Assembly: GCA_937902285.1 (NCBI GenBank)
Contig: CALGTB010000209.1
Location: 1 to 8,324, forward strand
Reading direction: 5' to 3'
Length of the DNA stretch: 8,324 nucleotides
Source of the DNA: an uncultured Actinomycetes bacterium
GTDB taxonomy: Bacteria > Actinomycetota > Actinomycetes > S36-B12
The notes under the pieces are model-generated. The model was not told the DNA's origin. It made no database searches and saw only the letters and a program-made list of their open reading frames with translations. How positions within the stretch are numbered: position 1 is the stretch's first letter; each line of letters begins with the position of its first letter. The translations under genes and the position numbers were made by a program. Shown in pieces: positions 1 to 6,740 of this stretch.

Positions 1-120
1 CGAGGTGTTGACGTTGGCGACGATGGCGCCTGCGATCAGGGTGACCAGGATGATGCCCGCCTTGGCGGGGCGCCCCCCGCGGAGCGCTCCGGGCGCGGCG
101 CCCCCGGCCGGCGCTACCAC
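1..120 (-). CDS. Partial: N-terminus of a probable membrane-anchored protein
   Basis: Forty codons are open from a GTG at 120-118 to the left edge of the window, with no stop and G/C at nearly every third position. The GTG begins four bases before the last base of the DUF2207 stop codon region (read GTGGTAG), so the two genes overlap and could be translationally coupled. The visible protein has a small Ala/Gly/Pro/Arg-rich head of about 20 residues, a basic stretch (RGGRPAKAG), then a hydrophobic run (IILVTLIAGAIVANV, about residues 23-37). That looks like a single N-terminal membrane anchor with a positive-inside flank. No good Shine-Dalgarno lies at the right distance. The family cannot be recognised from this fragment. 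Position and coupling suggest it belongs with the lemA/DUF2207 unit. The gene call is an inference from codon use, overlap and the hydrophobic segment. Confidence 0.5.
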   Translation of the reverse strand, partial: MVAPAGGAAPGALRGGRPAKAGIILVTLIAGAIVANVNTS

Positions 121-1871
121 GACCCGCCGCCGCCCCCGCCTCCGCCGCCGCCGGAGAAGCCACCGCCGCCCGATCCGCTGCTGGGCGCCGTCATGGCGCT
201 CGAGATCGACGACGTGCCGCTCGACACCATCGCGTACATCGAGCCCCAGCCCACGTAGTAGAAGCCGTAGTTCGAGAGCTGCTCGGGGGTCAGGTCGGGA
301 TAGGCGCCGATCCAGGCGCTCTCCAGCTGGAGGACGATGGCGAAGGGCAGCATGGTCGCGAACACGGCCTCGGGGGGCAGCCCGAGACGCTGCGCGAACT
401 CGCGGCGGGACGCGGCCGCGTCGGTGCCGAGGACGACGGCGAAGCCCCGCACCTTGGCCTGGAACTGAGCGGACTGCTCGGTCTCCTTGCGCGGCGTGAT
501 GATCCGGGCGGCGATGAAGCCGATCAGGGCGCCGACGCCCATCGTGCCCAGGATGAAGGCGACGAGCGTCAGTCCGAAGATGAATGCGCCGAAGGCTGCG
601 CCGAAGCAGACCAGCCACACTGCGGCCAGCCACCCCCACCGCTGGTCGGGCGCGTCACCCGTGGGATTGCGACGGCCGTTCTGCTCCGACTCCGTCTCGA
701 GCTGCTTGCACGACGTGGCCCACAGTGTGGCCATGGCCGCGTCGTAGCCGCTCAGCGTGGCGCTGGGCTGCCCCTTGAGGATGGCGCCGACGAGGCTCTC
801 CTCCCACGGGAGCATCGGGGCGCTGCCGGTGCCGACCCAGGTGACCTGGAGGTCGTCGCCGGCGCTGGACAGGTTGATCCACCGGCGTGCGGCCAGGTCG
901 ACCAGGGTCGCGACCAGCATGCGCGAGTGGGCGCTGCTCTCGTCGCCCTTCCACGCGGCGTACATGGCCGCCGGCGCGAGGCCGTCGGGGGGCGAGTACT
1001 GCGGCGGGGACCCCGGGAGGTCGACGCCGGCGTCCTCCGAGCGCTTGGAGCGGGCGTAGAGGACCGGCCCCACGATGAGCGCCAGCGCGGGAATCAGCCC
1101 GACCGGGATGCCGAGCAGGGGGTTCGCCGGCGGATCCTTGATGTTCTCGGTGGGGACGCGGGAGAAGGCCGCCGCCGGGTAGACCGTCACGCCGGTGAGC
1201 CCGGAGTAGGCGTTGAGGCGCACCGGACCGTACGAGGCGCTGGCCCCGTCGACGGTCACGGGACAGGTGTCGGTGCTGCCGAAGGCACCGGTGAAGCAGG
1301 CGGCGCTGAGGATGTCGCCGGGGCCGCTGACCGTGGCCGTCGCCGAGCTGATGTCGACCTGCCAGGCGCTGCCGACGAGGTCCCAGTAGAGCTCGACGTC
1401 ACCTTCGGAGATGCTGGCCGGCATCTGCGGGTCCTTCATGTCCTCGGCGGTGATGACGCGGAGGGCATCGGACACCGTGTAGTCGATGACGTAGGTGTGA
1501 AGGCCCGTGATCGTGACGTCGGGGTCGCCGATCCGCAGGTTGAGGTAGGGCCCGTCCTCCGATGCCTCGACGGGCACGGTCTGCCCGTCCATGGTCACGC
1601 TGTTCACCGTGACGTCGTACACGCGACGACGGCCGTCCGACATCTCGTCGTACAGGGGGATGTCGCGGAAGATCCCGTGACGGAACTCCATCTCGAAGTC
1701 GTAGTCGATCGTCTCGACGACGCGCAGCGACGTGTCCGCGGAGACGGTCGCCTCGACCGTGATGCTGTCCATGACCTCGGCCGAGGCGGGAGCGGCGAGG
1801 CCGACGACCAGCCCGAGGCCCAGGCCGACCGTGCCGACGAGCGCCGCGACGCGGCGTCGGGTGGATGGCAT
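114..1871 (-). CDS. DUF2207 family secreted/membrane protein with polyglycine tail
   Basis: This 585-residue protein resembles DUF2207 family membrane proteins, whose biochemical role is unknown. Residues 1-31 form a signal peptide: basic RRR, a Leu/Val/Gly core and an ASA cleavage site before Glu32. The next roughly 215 residues are the predicted extracellular domain, with the family-like stretch VVETIDYDFEMEFRHGIFRD near its start. A membrane helix lies at about 250-273, followed by ARSKRSED. A soluble segment with PPDGLAPAAMYAAWKG follows, then two more helices at about 409-456. The protein then continues through a region rich in Arg and aromatics to a tail of about 20 residues that is nearly all glycine and ends GGSW. 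Such Gly-rich ends are common in this family. The open frame continues upstream through lemA, but that part is antisense-frame noise. The ATG at 1871 is chosen because the signal peptide starts there, 8 nt after the lemA stop. No clear Shine-Dalgarno is seen, so coupling to lemA is likely. Confidence 0.9.
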   Translation of the reverse strand: MPSTRRRVAALVGTVGLGLGLVVGLAAPASAEVMDSITVEATVSADTSLRVVETIDYDFEMEFRHGIFRDIPLYDEMSDGRRRVYDVTVNSVTMDGQTVPVEASEDGPYLNLRIGDPDVTITGLHTYVIDYTVSDALRVITAEDMKDPQMPASISEGDVELYWDLVGSAWQVDISSATATVSGPGDILSAACFTGAFGSTDTCPVTVDGASASYGPVRLNAYSGLTGVTVYPAAAFSRVPTENIKDPPANPLLGIPVGLIPALALIVGPVLYARSKRSEDAGVDLPGSPPQYSPPDGLAPAAMYAAWKGDESSAHSRMLVATLVDLAARRWINLSSAGDDLQVTWVGTGSAPMLPWEESLVGAILKGQPSATLSGYDAAMATLWATSCKQLETESEQNGRRNPTGDAPDQRWGWLAAVWLVCFGAAFGAFIFGLTLVAFILGTMGVGALIGFIAARIITPRKETEQSAQFQAKVRGFAVVLGTDAAASRREFAQRLGLPPEAVFATMLPFAIVLQLESAWIGAYPDLTPEQLSNYGFYYVGWGSMYAMVSSGTSSISSAMTAPSSGSGGGGFSGGGGGGGGGGSW

Positions 1872-1879
1872 CAAGGGGG

Positions 1880-2449
1880 CTACGAGCCGAAGTTGACGGT
1901 CGGGGCGGAGCGCCGCCCAGCGTCGGGCTCGGAGTACATCTCGCGCTGCTTGACGTTCGCCATCCCGGCGAACCACATGGCCGGCACCGTGACGAGGGCG
2001 GTGTTGAGAGTGACGACCGAGTCGTTGTAGTACTGGCGGGCGAACTGGAGCTCGCCCTCGACCGACGTCAGCTGGCTCTGCAGGTCGCGGAAGTTCGCGG
2101 TCGCGGTGAGCTGGGGGTAGGCCTCGGCGACGGCGAAGAGGCGGCCAAGCGCCTGAGTGAGCATGCCGTCGGCTGCGGCGGTCTCGGCCACTGTCGTGGC
2201 GCCAGCGGCGGCGGCCCGCGCCTTCGTGACGTCCTCCATGGTGCCGCGCTCGAAGTCGGCGGCGCCCTTGACGGTCTCGACCAGGTTGGGGATCAGGTCC
2301 GCCCTCTTCGCCAGGAGGGTGTCGATGCCGGCCCAGGCGCCCTGAGCGGCCACGTCGAGGCGGCGCAGCTTGTTGAACTGCGAGACGACGAACAGGCCGA
2401 TCACGATCAGCAGCACGACGATCACGAGTACGACGATGAGTGCGGTCAC
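1880..2449 (-). CDS. lemA: LemA family membrane-anchored protein
   Basis: This 189-residue protein has the usual LemA size and layout. A single N-terminal membrane helix (about residues 3-24, almost all Val/Ile/Leu) is followed by a long helical domain. The family core is plain: FNKLRRLDVAAQGAW, then the repeated Asp/Leu/Ile-Pro-Asn-Leu-Val region (KRADLIPNLVETVKG) at about residues 48-62. Further on, AYPQLTATANFRDLQSQL and the ARQYYNDSV segment near residues 137-145 also fit LemA. The start is GTG at 2449, supported by GGAGGA just upstream. LemA is predicted to sit at the cytoplasmic membrane with its helical bundle on the outer face. Its function is not established. It lies directly upstream of the DUF2207 gene (8-nt gap), a pairing seen in many bacteria, so the two probably form one operon and may act together in the envelope. 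Confidence 0.95.
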   Translation of the reverse strand: MTALIVVLVIVVLLIVIGLFVVSQFNKLRRLDVAAQGAWAGIDTLLAKRADLIPNLVETVKGAADFERGTMEDVTKARAAAAGATTVAETAAADGMLTQALGRLFAVAEAYPQLTATANFRDLQSQLTSVEGELQFARQYYNDSVVTLNTALVTVPAMWFAGMANVKQREMYSEPDAGRRSAPTVNFGS

Positions 2450-2452
2450 GGT

Positions 2453-2458
2453 TCCTCC
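2453..2458 (-). promoter_or_regulatory. Ribosome binding site fixing the lemA GTG start
   Basis: On the minus strand GGAGGA lies 3 nt before the GTG at 2449. This is a near-perfect anti-16S match. It supports the GTG start, which places the membrane helix at the very N-terminus as expected for LemA. Confidence 0.75.
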
Positions 2459-2501
2459 GAGGGGGATCTGGCTGCACGCGTAGGAGCGGGCGGGTGCGCT
2501 C

Positions 2502-2507
2502 AGTATC
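2502..2507 (-). promoter_or_regulatory. Possible -10 element for lemA-DUF2207
   Basis: GATACT on the minus strand matches TATAAT at four of six positions. It would give a leader of roughly 45 nt before the lemA GTG. It lies just after the inverted repeat that ends the GGDEF operon, where a new promoter would be needed. No convincing -35 hexamer is visible, so this is a weak call. Confidence 0.28.
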
Positions 2508-2520
2508 CCGTGCCGGACGA

Positions 2521-2544
2521 CCGGGAGGCTACTGCGCCTCCCGG
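2521..2544 (-). terminator. 9-bp perfect inverted repeat at the end of the GGDEF operon
   Basis: CCGGGAGGC and GCCTCCCGG are exact inverted copies separated by a 6-nt loop. The stop codon of the third GGDEF gene (2531-2529) lies across the loop and the start of the downstream arm. The stem is long and GC-rich. On the minus strand it is followed by TCGTCC rather than a U tract. This fits the stem-only terminators proposed for actinomycetes better than a classical intrinsic terminator. It separates the GGDEF genes from lemA. Confidence 0.5.
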
Positions 2545-3608
2545 CGGCGGTACATGTCGCCGTCAGCCCGCGAGATCAGGTCGTCGATGGTGTCCGCCCG
2601 AGGGCTCCCGACCGCGAACCCGACGGTCAGGTCGCCATCCCATCGGGCGGTGATGTCCACCGGCCACACCGCCCGGCCGGTGAGACGCGCGGTGAAGGCC
2701 TCGGCATCGGGGGCCTCGCCGATGCCCAGGACCACGATCTCGTCGCCGCCCCAGCGGCCGACGAGGTCTCCCCGGCGGACGGTCGTGAGGACCGCCGCGG
2801 TGGCGTCGCGAATCACTCGGTCGCCGAACTCGTGGCCGAAGAGGTCGTTCGCCCGCTTGAGGCCGCGGATGTCGATGAAGATCACGAACACGTTCTGATC
2901 GATCCGCTCGGCCATGGACCAGAGGGGCGTCACGTGCTCCATCAGCCCGTGCCGGTTGAACGCACCCGTCAGCTGGTCGGTGATGGCGATGCGCTGGGTC
3001 TCGGCCGTGGCGTCCGCCAGCTCGTCGATCGTCCTCAGCCGGACATTGAGGAGGATCGCCCCGACGATGGCTGCGCCGAGGGTGAGCATGAAGCCCTCGA
3101 AGGCGCTTCCCTCGTACCAGACCAGGAGGACGACGAGGCCGCCGACCGTGATGGCGCCGGCCTGGGCGAGGAAGGGCCACCAGGAGAGGGTCGCCGCCCC
3201 GCACACGCAGAGCAGGAGGTAGATGATCGCGTACGAGAACGGGTTGGGGTCGAGGACGGCGTTGATGTAGAGGCCCAGGCCCATGAGAATGCCCGTGGCC
3301 GCGAGCACCCAGGGCTTCGCCTCCGGGGGCACGGTCGGGCCGCGAAGCAGCAGCCCGACCACGAGCATCACGGCGGCCATGGCCAGGAAGTCGACGTAGA
3401 CGCCCCAGGTGTGCTCGGGCGGGTCAGCCAGGGCGTTGATGACGAACGGGATGATCGTGAAGAGCAGGAGCATCGCGCTGGCGAGGATCAGCGTCCGCGG
3501 ATACTCCGAGGCTGCCACGGCGAGCCGCACGTTGTGGCGGTGAACCTGCAGGTCGTGCTCGACTCCCGGCAGCGCGATCGGGGGCGAAGCCGCGCTCACG
3601 CGACGCAT
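2529..3608 (-). CDS. Membrane-bound GGDEF diguanylate cyclase (third of tandem trio)
   Basis: This 359-residue predicted diguanylate cyclase would make cyclic di-GMP from two GTP at the inner membrane face. A cytosolic head of about 38 residues ends VRLAVAASEYPRT. Six predicted helices follow (about 40-61, 68-90, 98-119, 123-142, 144-164, 168-188), then a short linker and the GGDEF domain from about residue 210 (TDQLTGAFNRHG). The catalytic loop is GGDEI at 287-291. An inhibitory-site RxxD (RRGD, 278-281) sits five residues before it. Asp246, Asn254 and Asp263 occupy the usual metal and guanine positions, but the usual DxD reads DIR (Arg248). The C-terminus stops at MYRRREAQ, without the usual AKxxGRN tail. 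GGGGAGG lies 5 nt before the ATG at 3608, so the start is well supported. A gap of 62 nt separates it from the previous paralogue. It contains a small hairpin and a TAGTTT that could be a weak internal -10. This is the most diverged of the three. Confidence 0.95.
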   Translation of the reverse strand: MRRVSAASPPIALPGVEHDLQVHRHNVRLAVAASEYPRTLILASAMLLLFTIIPFVINALADPPEHTWGVYVDFLAMAAVMLVVGLLLRGPTVPPEAKPWVLAATGILMGLGLYINAVLDPNPFSYAIIYLLLCVCGAATLSWWPFLAQAGAITVGGLVVLLVWYEGSAFEGFMLTLGAAIVGAILLNVRLRTIDELADATAETQRIAITDQLTGAFNRHGLMEHVTPLWSMAERIDQNVFVIFIDIRGLKRANDLFGHEFGDRVIRDATAAVLTTVRRGDLVGRWGGDEIVVLGIGEAPDAEAFTARLTGRAVWPVDITARWDGDLTVGFAVGSPRADTIDDLISRADGDMYRRREAQ

Positions 3609-3657
3609 ATCAGCCTCCCCGGGTCGCAGCGACTCCGCGCCGCTGAGGGCAAACTAC

Positions 3658-3670
3658 CCCTCGATGAGGG
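3658..3670 (-). other. Small hairpin after the second GGDEF gene
   Basis: CCCTC and GAGGG pair across a 3-nt loop immediately after the stop codon at 3673-3671. On the minus strand GTAGTTTG follows. The stem is only 5 bp, so it may pause or partly attenuate transcription, or protect the upstream message end, rather than terminate fully. The same GTAGTTT could instead serve as a -10 for the next gene. Neither role is established. Confidence 0.25.
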
Positions 3671-4720
3671 TCAGCGGGCGTGTCGGCGTCGATACATGTC
3701 CGCATCGGCCCGCGTGATGAGGTCGTCCACGGAGTCGACGGACGTGTGTCCCTCGGCGAAGCCCACGCTGAGCTCGCCCACCCACTTCTCCCGGTCCTCG
3801 CCCGTCCACTCGTGCTGGGACTGAAGCCGCTCGTCGAAGGCCTCCGCCTCGGGAAGCCGACCCATGCCGATGACGACGATCTCGTCGCCACCCCACCGCG
3901 CGACGAGATCGTGGGCGCGCATCGAGTTCCGCACCGACCGCGCGGCGGCCTGGATGGCCCGGTCGCCGAAGTCGTGGCCGTACCGGTCATTGGCCTGCTT
4001 CAGGCCGCGGATGTCGACGAAGACGACGAATATCTCGTCGTCGAGGCGGCCGGCAGCCGACCACAGGGCGGGAAGTCGTTCCATCAGGCCGTGACGGTTG
4101 AGCAGGCCGGTGAGCTGGTCGGTGACGGCCAGGCGCTGCAGGGCGGATGTCGCGTCCGCGAGCGCGTAGACGGTGCGAAGCCTCACGTTCAGGATGATCG
4201 CCCCGACCGCGGCGGCGCCCAGGGTCAGCATGAACCAGTTCATGGTCGGCCCGATGGGCCAGCGGTCCAGCACGACCAGACCCGCGAGCGCGATGACGAA
4301 GGCTTCGGCGAGGAAGGGCAGCCACGCGAGGGTGGCCGCGCCGCAGGCGCACAGGAGCAGCAGGATGATGGCGAACGAGAGCGGATCCCGGACGAAGATC
4401 ACGTTCACGTACAGGCCCATGCCCATGAGGATGGCCGCCAGGGCGAAGACCCAGGGGCGAGCGTGCACCGGCACCGCGTCGGTGCGCAGCAGGAAGCCCG
4501 CCGCGAACAGCACCGCGGCCATGACGAGGTACGTGATGTTCTCACCGCTGTTCTGCCGAGCGGGATCGAGCAGCTGGGTGAGCACCACGGTCACCGCCCG
4601 GAAGGCGAGCAGGACGATGCCGCCGAGGATGAGGATGAGCGGGTACTCCCGTGCCGCCACGGCCAGCCGCACGTCGCGACGATGCGCGTCCCGGACGTCC
4701 ACGGACTCCATCGCGCTCAT
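3671..4720 (-). CDS. Membrane-bound GGDEF diguanylate cyclase (second of tandem trio)
   Basis: From the ATG at 4720 this is a 349-residue protein with the same plan as its two neighbours. A short cytosolic head ends VRLAVAAREYPLIL. Six predicted helices follow (about 28-50, 63-79, 89-109, 114-133, 135-152, 160-178), then linker RTVYALADATSALQRLAV and a GGDEF domain from about residue 200. Catalytic GGDEI is at 277-281 and the inhibitory-site RxxD is RAHD at 268-271. Asp236 holds the metal position and Arg238 replaces the second Asp of the usual DxD. It ends MYRRRHAR, lacking the usual AKxxGRN tail. Cyclic di-GMP synthesis is expected from the intact loop. The frame stays open to an ATG at 4789, but that would overlap the upstream gene by over 50 nt. 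The ATG at 4720 (or 4711, three codons later) matches the paralogues better. It begins 13 nt after the upstream stop with no strong Shine-Dalgarno, suggesting coupled translation. Confidence 0.95.
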   Translation of the reverse strand: MSAMESVDVRDAHRRDVRLAVAAREYPLILILGGIVLLAFRAVTVVLTQLLDPARQNSGENITYLVMAAVLFAAGFLLRTDAVPVHARPWVFALAAILMGMGLYVNVIFVRDPLSFAIILLLLCACGAATLAWLPFLAEAFVIALAGLVVLDRWPIGPTMNWFMLTLGAAAVGAIILNVRLRTVYALADATSALQRLAVTDQLTGLLNRHGLMERLPALWSAAGRLDDEIFVVFVDIRGLKQANDRYGHDFGDRAIQAAARSVRNSMRAHDLVARWGGDEIVVIGMGRLPEAEAFDERLQSQHEWTGEDREKWVGELSVGFAEGHTSVDSVDDLITRADADMYRRRHAR

Positions 4721-4733
4721 GGCCGTCCGGACG

Positions 4734-5828
4734 TCAGTGCGACAGCCGGCGGCGGTACATCTCGGCGTCAGCCCTGCGGATGAGGTCATCGACCGAGTCG
4801 GTCTGGGGCAGCCCGTCGGCGAAGCCGACGCTCAGCCCGCCCGCCCACTTGCCCTCATCCTCGCCGGTCCACTCATGCTGCGACTGGAGCCGCTGGTCGA
4901 ACGCCTCGGCGTCGGGCAGCCGCCCGAGGCCCAGGACGACGATCTCGTCACCGCCCCAGCGCGCGACGAGGTCGCCGCCGCGCACCGACTTGACCACGGC
5001 TCGTGCCGCCGTCTGGATCGCCCGGTCGCCGAACTCGTGGCCGTACCGGTCGTTGGCCTGCTTGAGCCCGCGGATGTCGACGAACACCACGAACACGGAC
5101 TCATCCAGCCGTTCGGCCTGTGCCCAGAGTGCCGGCACTCGCGCCATGAGCCCGTGGCGGTTGAGCACACCCGTGAGCTGGTCCATGGTGGCGAGGCGAC
5201 GGGCCAGGGCCGTGGCATCGGCCAGCGCGTAGATGCTGCGCATGCGCACGGTGAGCGCGAGGCAGCTGACGAGGATGGCGGCCACCGCGACGAGGATCCA
5301 GTCGAGGGTGTGGCCGACCGACCAGGTGGCGGCCACGGCGACCGCGCCGGCGAGCAGGACTGCGGACGCGATGAGGAACGGTCGCCACGCGAGCGTGGAC
5401 GGCCCGAAGGAGCACATGAGGATCACCGCATAGGCGTAGGACAGCGGCGTCTGCTCGAGGACGACCTCGTAGAGCAGGGCGAGGCCGAACAGCGTCAGCA
5501 CGGCCGAGTACAGCGCCGGTCGCCGCCGAACCGGGATGGTGCCCCGGCGCATGAGGTAGGCAGTGACGAGGATGACGGCCGCGACGGCGACGTCGATGAC
5601 GTGGATGGAGTAGTTGTGCTGTCCGAGGTCGTCCGTCGGCCCCGCGAGGTAGGTGAGTGCGGTGAAGACGAGCAGCAGGCAGCCCACCAGGAGGAGCGTG
5701 CGCGGGTACTCGCCGGCGGCGATCGACAGCCGAACCGCCTCGCGGTCGGCTGCGACCGACGGCTCGTCCTCCGACGATGGGTCCACGGGGATGGAGAGGA
5801 CGGGCGTGCCCCAAAGGCGCGACATCAT
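4734..5828 (-). CDS. Membrane-bound GGDEF diguanylate cyclase (first of tandem trio)
   Basis: This 364-residue predicted diguanylate cyclase appears to be the promoter-proximal gene of the trio. The cytosolic head is longer and acidic (DPSSEDEPSVAADRE) before the shared VRLSIAAGEYPRTL motif. About six helices follow (near 44-62, 76-93, 104-123, 128-147, 149-169, 174-194), then linker SIYALADATALARRLA and the GGDEF domain from about residue 215. GGDEI is at 292-296 and the inhibitory RxxD is RGGD at 283-286. Asp251 keeps the metal position, with Arg253 in place of the second Asp. It ends MYRRRLSH. Two ATG codons are adjacent at 5828 and 5825. AGGGAG lies 3 nt before the first and 6 nt before the second, so 5825 is equally possible. 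The open frame extends further upstream, but that stretch covers the divergent promoter region and hydrolase antisense and looks non-coding. Its GGDEF domain is closest to that of the second gene: both share RLQSQHEWTGED. Confidence 0.95.
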   Translation of the reverse strand: MMSRLWGTPVLSIPVDPSSEDEPSVAADREAVRLSIAAGEYPRTLLLVGCLLLVFTALTYLAGPTDDLGQHNYSIHVIDVAVAAVILVTAYLMRRGTIPVRRRPALYSAVLTLFGLALLYEVVLEQTPLSYAYAVILMCSFGPSTLAWRPFLIASAVLLAGAVAVAATWSVGHTLDWILVAVAAILVSCLALTVRMRSIYALADATALARRLATMDQLTGVLNRHGLMARVPALWAQAERLDESVFVVFVDIRGLKQANDRYGHEFGDRAIQTAARAVVKSVRGGDLVARWGGDEIVVLGLGRLPDAEAFDQRLQSQHEWTGEDEGKWAGGLSVGFADGLPQTDSVDDLIRRADAEMYRRRLSH

Positions 5829-5856
5829 CGACTCCCTGTGGTTAGGCCGAAGGCTC

Positions 5857-5862
5857 AGGGTA
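5857..5862 (-). promoter_or_regulatory. Possible -10 element for the GGDEF operon
   Basis: TACCCT on the minus strand fits the actinomycete TANNNT pattern and lies about 29 nt before the first ATG at 5828. It would give a leader of about 20 nt that includes the AGGGAG site. No clear -35 is seen. The 156-nt divergent interval 5829-5984 must hold promoters in both directions, but I found no convincing plus-strand hexamers for the hydrolase. Confidence 0.3.
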
Positions 5863-5984
5863 CCCCCGTGCGTCACCTGCGTGGGGGGACGTTGCCGCCC
5901 TGTGGGTGCGACGGCGCGACTTTCCCGCAACGGCAGGCGCGGCGACGGTGGATCGGGAACCATGTCACGTCGAGTGGAGGTGCG

Positions 5985-6740
5985 GTGTTCCCGATCCTGA
6001 ACGGTTCCCGGCTGCACACCCTCGCGTTCGGCGGCGGCCCGCGGACGATCGTCACCCATGGCGGCTGGACAGGGTCCTGGGAGCTGTGGCAGGAGCCCTT
6101 CGAGCTCATGAGCGATCGGTGGAGGTGCATCGGGTACGACCACCGCGGTTCGGGCGAGTCGGTCGTCGCGCCTGAGGAGATCTCCTTCGATGCACTCGTC
6201 GCCGATCTCTGGGCCGTCATGGACCTGCATGGGGTGGATACCTGCGTGCTCGCCGCGGAGTCGATGGGGTGCAGTGTCGCCATGGCCGCCGCCGCGGAGC
6301 GACCGGAGCGCGTCGACGGACTGGTGCTGGTGTCGGGACGCCGGACGATCACGCCGGCATTGGCCGCCGCGCTGGCCGCCGGCTCACGGCGGGACTATCC
6401 CGCCACCGTGGCCGCCTTCGTCGACGCCTGCCTGCCCGAGCCCGACACGGAGCACCTGGCACGTCTCGGCCGGCGCATCCTGCTCCAGTCCGAGCCCGAG
6501 GCTGCCGCCCGCCTGCTTGAGGCCTGCTACGACCAGGTCCCGGACCTTGGCCGCATCACGATGCCGACTGCCATCATCCACGGAGCCAGCGATCGCATCG
6601 TCCCCGCGGAGGAGGCGTACGCCCTGCACGCCGCGATCCCCGATTCCTCGCTGCACGTGCTGGACGGCATCGGTCACGTCCCCACCCTGACGGCCGCCGC
6701 TGCCGTCGTGTCCGTGATCGAGCAGCGCTTCGGGACATGA
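5985..6740 (+). CDS. Alpha/beta hydrolase
   Basis: This 251-residue protein is a compact cytosolic alpha/beta-fold serine hydrolase. The oxyanion-hole stretch HGGWTGSW is at 25-32 and the strand motif GYDHRGSGES at 50-59. The nucleophile elbow AESMG puts the catalytic Ser at 93. The acid is probably Asp203 (HGASDRIVP), and the base His231 (DGIGHVPTL). The elbow has Ala in place of the first Gly of GxSxG, a tolerated variant. The cap region (about 120-185) is short and helical, as in lactonases, esterases and peroxidase-like members; the substrate cannot be deduced. There is no signal peptide. The start is GTG at 5985, with GGAGG at 5976-5980 four nt before it. The frame is open far upstream, but that portion is antisense to the GGDEF genes. 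The gene is divergent from the GGDEF operon and is followed by a hairpin, so it is probably monocistronic. No functional link to its neighbours is evident. Confidence 0.93.
   Translation: MFPILNGSRLHTLAFGGGPRTIVTHGGWTGSWELWQEPFELMSDRWRCIGYDHRGSGESVVAPEEISFDALVADLWAVMDLHGVDTCVLAAESMGCSVAMAAAAERPERVDGLVLVSGRRTITPALAAALAAGSRRDYPATVAAFVDACLPEPDTEHLARLGRRILLQSEPEAAARLLEACYDQVPDLGRITMPTAIIHGASDRIVPAEEAYALHAAIPDSSLHVLDGIGHVPTLTAAAAVVSVIEQRFGT

Noticed and set aside
927..2030. 367-codon plus-strand open frame opposite the DUF2207 gene
   Set aside because: The composition (Gly/Arg/Asp/Val/His) is typical of an antisense shadow in GC-rich DNA, and the minus strand holds a recognisable protein with signal peptide and helices.
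1872..2477. N-terminal extension of the DUF2207 frame across lemA
   Set aside because: It is rich in Arg, Pro and His with no domain. It overlaps the well supported lemA gene, and a proper signal peptide begins at 1871.
2832..4783. Two long plus-strand frames opposite the GGDEF genes (2832-3824, 3680-4783)
   Set aside because: Both are mirror images of the conserved GGDEF coding frame. Repeated words between them only reflect the paralogy of the genes on the other strand.
4173..5984. Long plus-strand open frame running into the hydrolase
   Set aside because: Upstream of 5985 it is antisense to two clear GGDEF genes, and its product is low-complexity Arg/Ala/Asp/His-rich sequence with no domain. 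Only 5985-6740 is gene-like.
5885..5984. Search for an operator or paired promoter in the divergent interval
   Set aside because: Several short GC-rich partial repeats are present, but none is longer or better placed than chance would allow at this base composition.
5962..6000. Twelve-codon ATG frame overlapping the hydrolase start, a possible leader peptide
   Set aside because: It has no convincing Shine-Dalgarno and no suggestive codon pattern. The GGAGG lies inside it and serves the GTG at 5985.
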